Shown in pieces: positions 59,075-64,000 of a stretch of 64,000 bases of DNA. The notes beneath the pieces were generated by a model, which was not told the DNA's origin, did no database searches, and worked only from the letters and a program-made list of their open reading frames with translations. The stretch comes from Eshraghiella sp964405265 (GTDB lineage Bacteria; Bacillota; Clostridia; Lachnospirales; Lachnospiraceae). The stretch's first letter is position 1; each line of letters opens with the position of its first letter. Made by a program: the position numbers and the translations under genes. Location: NCBI GenBank assembly GCA_964405265.1, contig CAYONC010000008.1, forward strand, positions 18,345 to 82,344, in the 5' to 3' direction.

Positions 59075-62000
59075 ATGGAAAAGAACAGATTACGTCCTAA
59101 GAATTTCGGAAAGAATATCAGAATGAGTTATTCAAAACAGAAAGAAGTGCTCGATATGCCTAATCTTATCGAAGTGCAGAAGAACTCATATAAGTGGTTT
59201 CTGGAAGAAGGACTCAAAGAGGTTTTTGAAGACATCTCGCCAATTACGGATTACAGCGGACATCTCAGTCTTGAATTCGTAGATTTTGTATTATGTGAAG
59301 ATGATGTAAAATATTCTATTGAAGAATGTAAGGAAAGAGATGCTACTTATGCTGCTCCGCTTAAGGCGAAGGTAAGGCTTTATAACAGGGAAACGGACGA
59401 AATTAAGGAACATGATATTTTCATGGGCGATCTTCCTCTGATGACGGCTACCGGAACATTTGTGATCAACGGTGCAGAACGTGTAATCGTAAGTCAGCTG
59501 GTACGTTCACCGGGCATTTATTATGAAATAGGACATGATAAGATAGGTAAGACTTTGTACTCATGTACGGTTATTCCTAACAGAGGTGCATGGTTAGAGT
59601 ATGAGACAGACTCTAATGATGTTTTTTCAGTGCGTGTTGACAGGACCAGAAAGGTGCCGGTAACCGTACTCGTAAGGGCATTGGGCTTCGGAACCAATGC
59701 GGAAATTCGTGAGCTTTTCGGAGACGAACCTAAAATCGAAGCAAGTATTCTTAAAGATCCTTCAGTTACGGAGAAGAATCCTAACGGCGGATACGAAGAA
59801 GGACTTTTGGAATTATATAAGAAGATACGTCCGGGCGAACCGCTCTCGGTAGACAGTGCGGAAAGTCTTGTTAATGCAATGTTTTTTGATCCGAGAAGGT
59901 ATGATCTTGCCAAGGTAGGACGATATAAATTTAACAAAAAGCTTAACTATAAAAACAGAATAGCCGGTCACAGACTTGCTGAAGATGTTGTGGATGTGAC
60001 AACGGGAGAAATCATGGCATCGGCAGGAGATGTTGTTTCCAAGGAAACTGCTCTCGCAATCCAGAATGCGGCAATACCTTATGTATGGCTTGTTGCAGAA
60101 GACAGGAAAGTGAAAGTGCTTTCCAATATGATGGTGGATATTACGGCACATGTGGATATTACGGCAGAAGAAGCAAGAAAGTTAGGCATTACGGAAGCAG
60201 TGTATTATCCTGTATTGAAGAATATTCTTCAGGAAAATGAAACGGCTGAAGATATCAGGGCAGCACTTAAGAAAAATTCATCAGACCTTGTTCCTAAGCA
60301 TATAACGGTTGATGATATCATTGCTTCAATTAATTATAACATACATCTTGAGTATGGCATCGGTAATAAGGACGACATAGACCATCTTGGTAACAGACGT
60401 ATACGTGCGGTCGGAGAGCTTCTTCAGAATCAGTACAGAATAGGTCTTTCAAGAATGGAAAGGGTGGTAAGGGAGAGAATGACAACCCAGGATGTTGAAG
60501 GTGCTTCTCCTCAGACACTGATTAACATTAAACCGGTAACGGCGGCTGTTAAGGAGTTTTTTGGAAGCTCACAGCTGTCACAGTTTATGGATCAGAATAA
60601 CCCGCTCAGTGAGATTACTCACAAGAGACGTCTGTCAGCACTCGGACCGGGAGGACTTTCAAGAGACCGTGCAGGATTTGAAGTTCGAGACGTTCATTAT
60701 ACGCATTATGGAAGAATGTGCCCTATTGAGACACCTGAAGGACCTAACATTGGTCTTATAAATTCACTTGCTACATATGCAAGAATTAATGAATACGGAT
60801 TTGTTGAAGCACCATATCGTGTTGTTGACAAAACTGATCCTAAGAATCCGAGGGTTACTGAAGAAGTAAGATATCTTACCGCAGATGAGGAAGATAATTT
60901 CTATGTGGCACAGGCTAATGCTGAGCTTGATGAAAACGGGTATTTTATAAAGAATACGGTGTCAGGACGTTACAAGGAAGAGACATCTGAATTTGAAAAG
61001 AGTAAAATAGACCTTATGGATGTGTCTCCTAAGATGGTATTTTCAGTGGCAACATCGATGATTCCTTTCCTGCAGAATGATGATGCGAACCGTGCACTTA
61101 TGGGTTCCAACATGCAGCGTCAGGCGGTTCCTCTTCTTACAACGGACTCTCCGGTAGTAGGAACGGGAATGGAATATAAGGCAGCAGTGGATTCGGGAGC
61201 GTGTGTGGTAGCCGTTGAAGCTGGTGTCGTAGATAAGGCAACATCAACAGAAATTGTTATCAAGCGGGCTGACGGCAATAAGGATGTATATAAGCTTACC
61301 AAGTTTGCAAGGAGCAACCAGAGTAACTGTTATAACCAGAAGCCGATTGTTACTAAGGGAGACACGGTTGAGAAAGATCAGGTTATTGCTGACGGACCAT
61401 CCACATCCAATGGTGAAATTGCATTAGGAAAGAATCCTCTTATTGGATTCATGACATGGGAAGGATATAACTATGAGGACGCCGTTCTTCTTAGCGAAAG
61501 ACTTGTGCGTGATGATGTATATACATCAGTTCATATAGAGGAATACGAGGTTGAAGCAAGGGATACCAAGCTTGGGCCGGAAGAAATTACAAGAGAAGTT
61601 CCGGGAGTCGGAGAAGATGCACTCAAGGATCTTGATGAGAGAGGAATCATAAGAATCGGTGCGGAAGTCCGTGCAGGTGATATACTTGTGGGTAAGGTAA
61701 CCCCTAAGGGTGAGACCGAGCTTACGGCTGAAGAGAGGCTGCTCCGTGCAATTTTTGGTGAGAAAGCAAGGGAAGTGAGGGATACCTCACTCAGAGTTCC
61801 TCATGGTGAATACGGAATAATTGTAGATGCAAAAGTATTCACAAGAGAAAACGGAGATGACCTCAATCCGGGAGTTAACCAGTCAGTAAGAATATACATT
61901 GCCCAGAAGAGAAAGATATCGGTAGGCGACAAGATGGCAGGACGTCACGGTAACAAAGGTGTTGTTTCACGCATACTTCCGGTAGAGGATATGCCATATC

Positions 62001-62944
62001 TTCCTAACGGACGTCCGCTTGACATCGTACTGAATCCTTTGGGCGTACCTTCACGTATGAATATAGGACAGGTGCTTGAAATACATCTCAGTCTTGCGGC
62101 AAGGGCACTCGGTTTTAAGATATCGACACCGGTATTTGACGGTGCCAACGAAAGCGACATCATGGATACTCTTGATCTTGCCAATGACTATGTCAATATG
62201 GAATGGGAGGATTTCAAGGAAAAATGGGACGGTAAAATAAATGAAGATCTCATGAAGTATCTTGGAGAACATCTTGACCACAGAGCTGAATGGAAGGGCG
62301 TGCCTATTTCAAGGGACGGCAAGGTAAGACTCAGAGACGGACGAACAGGAGAATATTTTGATAGTCCTGTTACCATTGGACATATGCATTATCTGAAACT
62401 TCATCATCTTGTTGATGACAAGATACACGCACGTTCAACCGGTCCTTACTCACTTGTAACACAGCAGCCTCTGGGCGGTAAGGCACAGTTCGGCGGACAG
62501 CGATTCGGAGAAATGGAAGTATGGGCTTTGGAAGCGTACGGAGCATCATATACGCTTCAGGAAATTCTTACAGTCAAATCGGATGACGTTGTCGGACGCG
62601 TTAAGACATACGAAGCAATCATTAAGGGCGATAATATTCCTGAACCGGGTATACCTGAATCGTTTAAGGTTCTTCTTGAAGAACTCAGGTCACTCGGACT
62701 TGATGTGAAGGTTCTTGATGAAGAAGGTAAAGAAGTAGACATTAAGGAAAATATCGGATATACGGAAGATGACATTGCCAGTGTGGAAGGACTTAATGAC
62801 AAGCGTGCATACGGATATGAAGAGCCGTTAGGTGAATTCGGATTCCAGAAGCAGGAATTTGTCGGCGAGGAACTCGAAAATATTGGTGATGACGCAGATG
62901 ACTATGATATGTATTCAGATGAAATATTTGATGAAGAAGAATAG
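59075..62944 (+). CDS. rpoB: DNA-directed RNA polymerase beta subunit
   Basis: 1289 residues from the ATG at 59075 (AAGGGG 11 nt upstream; a GTG at 59063 touches the site). Complete beta subunit: SQLVRSPGIYYE, the rifampicin-region FFGSSQLSQFMDQNNPLSEITHKRRLSALGPGG segment, CPIETPEGPNIGLI, and C-terminal VKDDVVGRVK-like SDDVVGRVKTYEAI. The C-terminal tail is acidic (DDADDYDMYSDEIFDEEE). In the rifampicin cluster the residues are wild type at the usual Asp, His and Ser positions. Confidence 0.98.
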   Translation: MEKNRLRPKNFGKNIRMSYSKQKEVLDMPNLIEVQKNSYKWFLEEGLKEVFEDISPITDYSGHLSLEFVDFVLCEDDVKYSIEECKERDATYAAPLKAKVRLYNRETDEIKEHDIFMGDLPLMTATGTFVINGAERVIVSQLVRSPGIYYEIGHDKIGKTLYSCTVIPNRGAWLEYETDSNDVFSVRVDRTRKVPVTVLVRALGFGTNAEIRELFGDEPKIEASILKDPSVTEKNPNGGYEEGLLELYKKIRPGEPLSVDSAESLVNAMFFDPRRYDLAKVGRYKFNKKLNYKNRIAGHRLAEDVVDVTTGEIMASAGDVVSKETALAIQNAAIPYVWLVAEDRKVKVLSNMMVDITAHVDITAEEARKLGITEAVYYPVLKNILQENETAEDIRAALKKNSSDLVPKHITVDDIIASINYNIHLEYGIGNKDDIDHLGNRRIRAVGELLQNQYRIGLSRMERVVRERMTTQDVEGASPQTLINIKPVTAAVKEFFGSSQLSQFMDQNNPLSEITHKRRLSALGPGGLSRDRAGFEVRDVHYTHYGRMCPIETPEGPNIGLINSLATYARINEYGFVEAPYRVVDKTDPKNPRVTEEVRYLTADEEDNFYVAQANAELDENGYFIKNTVSGRYKEETSEFEKSKIDLMDVSPKMVFSVATSMIPFLQNDDANRALMGSNMQRQAVPLLTTDSPVVGTGMEYKAAVDSGACVVAVEAGVVDKATSTEIVIKRADGNKDVYKLTKFARSNQSNCYNQKPIVTKGDTVEKDQVIADGPSTSNGEIALGKNPLIGFMTWEGYNYEDAVLLSERLVRDDVYTSVHIEEYEVEARDTKLGPEEITREVPGVGEDALKDLDERGIIRIGAEVRAGDILVGKVTPKGETELTAEERLLRAIFGEKAREVRDTSLRVPHGEYGIIVDAKVFTRENGDDLNPGVNQSVRIYIAQKRKISVGDKMAGRHGNKGVVSRILPVEDMPYLPNGRPLDIVLNPLGVPSRMNIGQVLEIHLSLAARALGFKISTPVFDGANESDIMDTLDLANDYVNMEWEDFKEKWDGKINEDLMKYLGEHLDHRAEWKGVPISRDGKVRLRDGRTGEYFDSPVTIGHMHYLKLHHLVDDKIHARSTGPYSLVTQQPLGGKAQFGGQRFGEMEVWALEAYGASYTLQEILTVKSDDVVGRVKTYEAIIKGDNIPEPGIPESFKVLLEELRSLGLDVKVLDEEGKEVDIKENIGYTEDDIASVEGLNDKRAYGYEEPLGEFGFQKQEFVGEELENIGDDADDYDMYSDEIFDEEE

Positions 62945-62958
62945 AAGGGAGATTTGAC

Positions 62959-64000
62959 ATGCCTGAAATTAATAATAACGAAATATATCAGCCGATAACT
63001 TTCGACTCGATTAAGATTGGTCTTGCATCTCCTGAAAAGATTCTTGAATGGTCTCATGGAGAGGTTTTAAAGCCGGAAACAATCAATTACAGAACACTTA
63101 AACCTGAAAGGGACGGACTGTTCTGCGAAAAGATATTCGGACCGAGCAAGGACTGGGAATGTCACTGCGGAAAATATAAAAAGGTCAGATACAAAGGTAT
63201 GGTCTGCGACAGGTGCGGAGTTGAAGTTACCAAAGCAAGTGTCAGAAGAGAGCGCATGGGACACATACGTCTTGCGGCACCGGTGTCACATATATGGTAC
63301 TTCAAGGGAATCCCGAGCAGGATGGGACTTATACTTGACCTTTCACCGCGTGTTCTTGAAAAAGTACTGTATTTTGCATCATATATAGTTCTTGATGCAG
63401 GAGATACCGATTTGTCACATAAGCAGATTCTTACCGAAAAAGAATATGCAGATGCTTATGAAAAATACGGAAACAGCTTCCGTGTAGGAATGGGAGCCGA
63501 AGCAATTAAAGAACTTCTCTCAGCAATAGATCTTGAAAAGGATTCTGCAGAGCTTAAGGCAGAGCTTAAGGATGCATCAGGTCAGAAAAAAGCAAGAATC
63601 ATCAAAAGACTTGAAGTTGTTGAAGCATTCAGGGAATCAGGCAACAAACCTGAGTGGATGATTTTGGATGTTGTACCGGTAATTCCTCCTGATTTGAGAC
63701 CTATGGTGCAGCTCGATGGCGGAAGATTTGCAACATCAGATTTAAATGACTTATATAGAAGAATTATTAACAGAAATAACCGACTCGCAAGGCTTATGGA
63801 GCTTGGAGCACCTGAAATCATTGTCCGCAATGAAAAGAGGATGCTTCAGGAAGCAGTGGATGCACTTATTGATAACGGAAGAAGAGGACGTCCGGTTACA
63901 GGACCGGGAAACAGAGCGTTAAAATCGTTATCTGATATGTTAAAAGGTAAGCAGGGACGTTTCCGTCAGAACCTTCTTGGTAAGCGTGTTGACTACTCAG
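62959..64000 (+). CDS. rpoC: DNA-directed RNA polymerase beta' subunit, 5' part (continues past window)
   Basis: Starts 14 bp after rpoB with GAAGGGAG 7 nt before the ATG. 347 residues are visible: MPEINNNEIYQPITFDSIKI, the zinc finger CHCGKYKKVRYKGMVCDRCG (near residues 72-91), RMGHIRLAAPVSHIWYFKG, and GRFATSDLNDLYRRIINRNN. The open frame runs off the window edge. Confidence 0.98.
   Translation, partial: MPEINNNEIYQPITFDSIKIGLASPEKILEWSHGEVLKPETINYRTLKPERDGLFCEKIFGPSKDWECHCGKYKKVRYKGMVCDRCGVEVTKASVRRERMGHIRLAAPVSHIWYFKGIPSRMGLILDLSPRVLEKVLYFASYIVLDAGDTDLSHKQILTEKEYADAYEKYGNSFRVGMGAEAIKELLSAIDLEKDSAELKAELKDASGQKKARIIKRLEVVEAFRESGNKPEWMILDVVPVIPPDLRPMVQLDGGRFATSDLNDLYRRIINRNNRLARLMELGAPEIIVRNEKRMLQEAVDALIDNGRRGRPVTGPGNRALKSLSDMLKGKQGRFRQNLLGKRVDYS

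Noticed and set aside
1..64000. CRISPR arrays, insertion sequences, prophage genes, rRNA or tRNA genes
   Set aside because: No regularly spaced repeats, transposase, integrase or tRNA cloverleaf sequence were seen on reading.

Overview
The window reads as the chromosome of a flagellated, spore-capable Firmicute, most likely a Lachnospiraceae member (Roseburia / Agathobacter / Lachnospira / Butyrivibrio type). This is inferred from the glgC-glgD pair, SpoVG, SpoVT and SpmA/SpmB, FabK, a DnaD-DnaC primosome operon, a sigma-28 flagellin promoter, AGGAGG-type ribosome sites and moderate GC. No IS element, prophage, CRISPR array, rRNA or tRNA gene was seen.

Layout. 1-5.6 kb: end of a class A penicillin-binding protein, then a minus-strand dnaD-dnaC-prs operon and murC. 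5.9-10.7 kb: glycogen synthesis (glgC, glgD), spoVG, galE and an AEC carrier. 10.7-17.7 kb: mscL and a CNNM/CorC protein on the minus strand, diverging from pth-mfd-asparaginase. 17.7-23.7 kb: a maltodextrin-type unit (binding protein, two permeases, LacI regulator, 4-alpha-glucanotransferase) with a perfect LacI-type operator. 23.7-25.5 kb: a lipoprotein fusing a zinc amidase to a NagZ-type glucosaminidase. 25.8-37.1 kb: spoVT, a TrpXYZ-type ABC transporter, spmA / AI-2E-family permease / spmB, fabK-fabZ, metY-LysR, an XRE regulator, and a CarD-like protein with luxS. 37.1-43.2 kb: tex, an unknown anchored protein, mecA, and a little-known locus: a Ser/Thr kinase fused to a degenerate P-loop domain, a second degenerate P-loop protein and a 76-aa protein. 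43.3-49.7 kb: flagellin with a sigma-28 promoter, three glycosyltransferase genes, a small sigma-like protein and a FliD-like cap protein. 49.8-53.3 kb: rpmG-secE-nusG-rplK-rplA and rplJ-rplL with an L10 leader and two mimics of the 23S L1-binding site. 53.4-58.9 kb: an insertion between rplL and rpoB holding an anchored Ntn-hydrolase and a GEMM (c-di-GMP-type) riboswitch controlling a predicted lipoprotein and a MacB-type ABC exporter. 58.9-64 kb: rpoB and the start of rpoC.

The best candidates for undescribed biology are (i) the GEMM-controlled lipoprotein/ABC-exporter pair lodged inside the ribosomal protein / RNA polymerase gene string and (ii) the kinase / degenerate P-loop locus beside flagellin. 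Starts were chosen by ribosome-binding-site spacing, so several are TTG or GTG and differ from the longest open frame. All functional calls rest on motif recognition by eye, with no database search.
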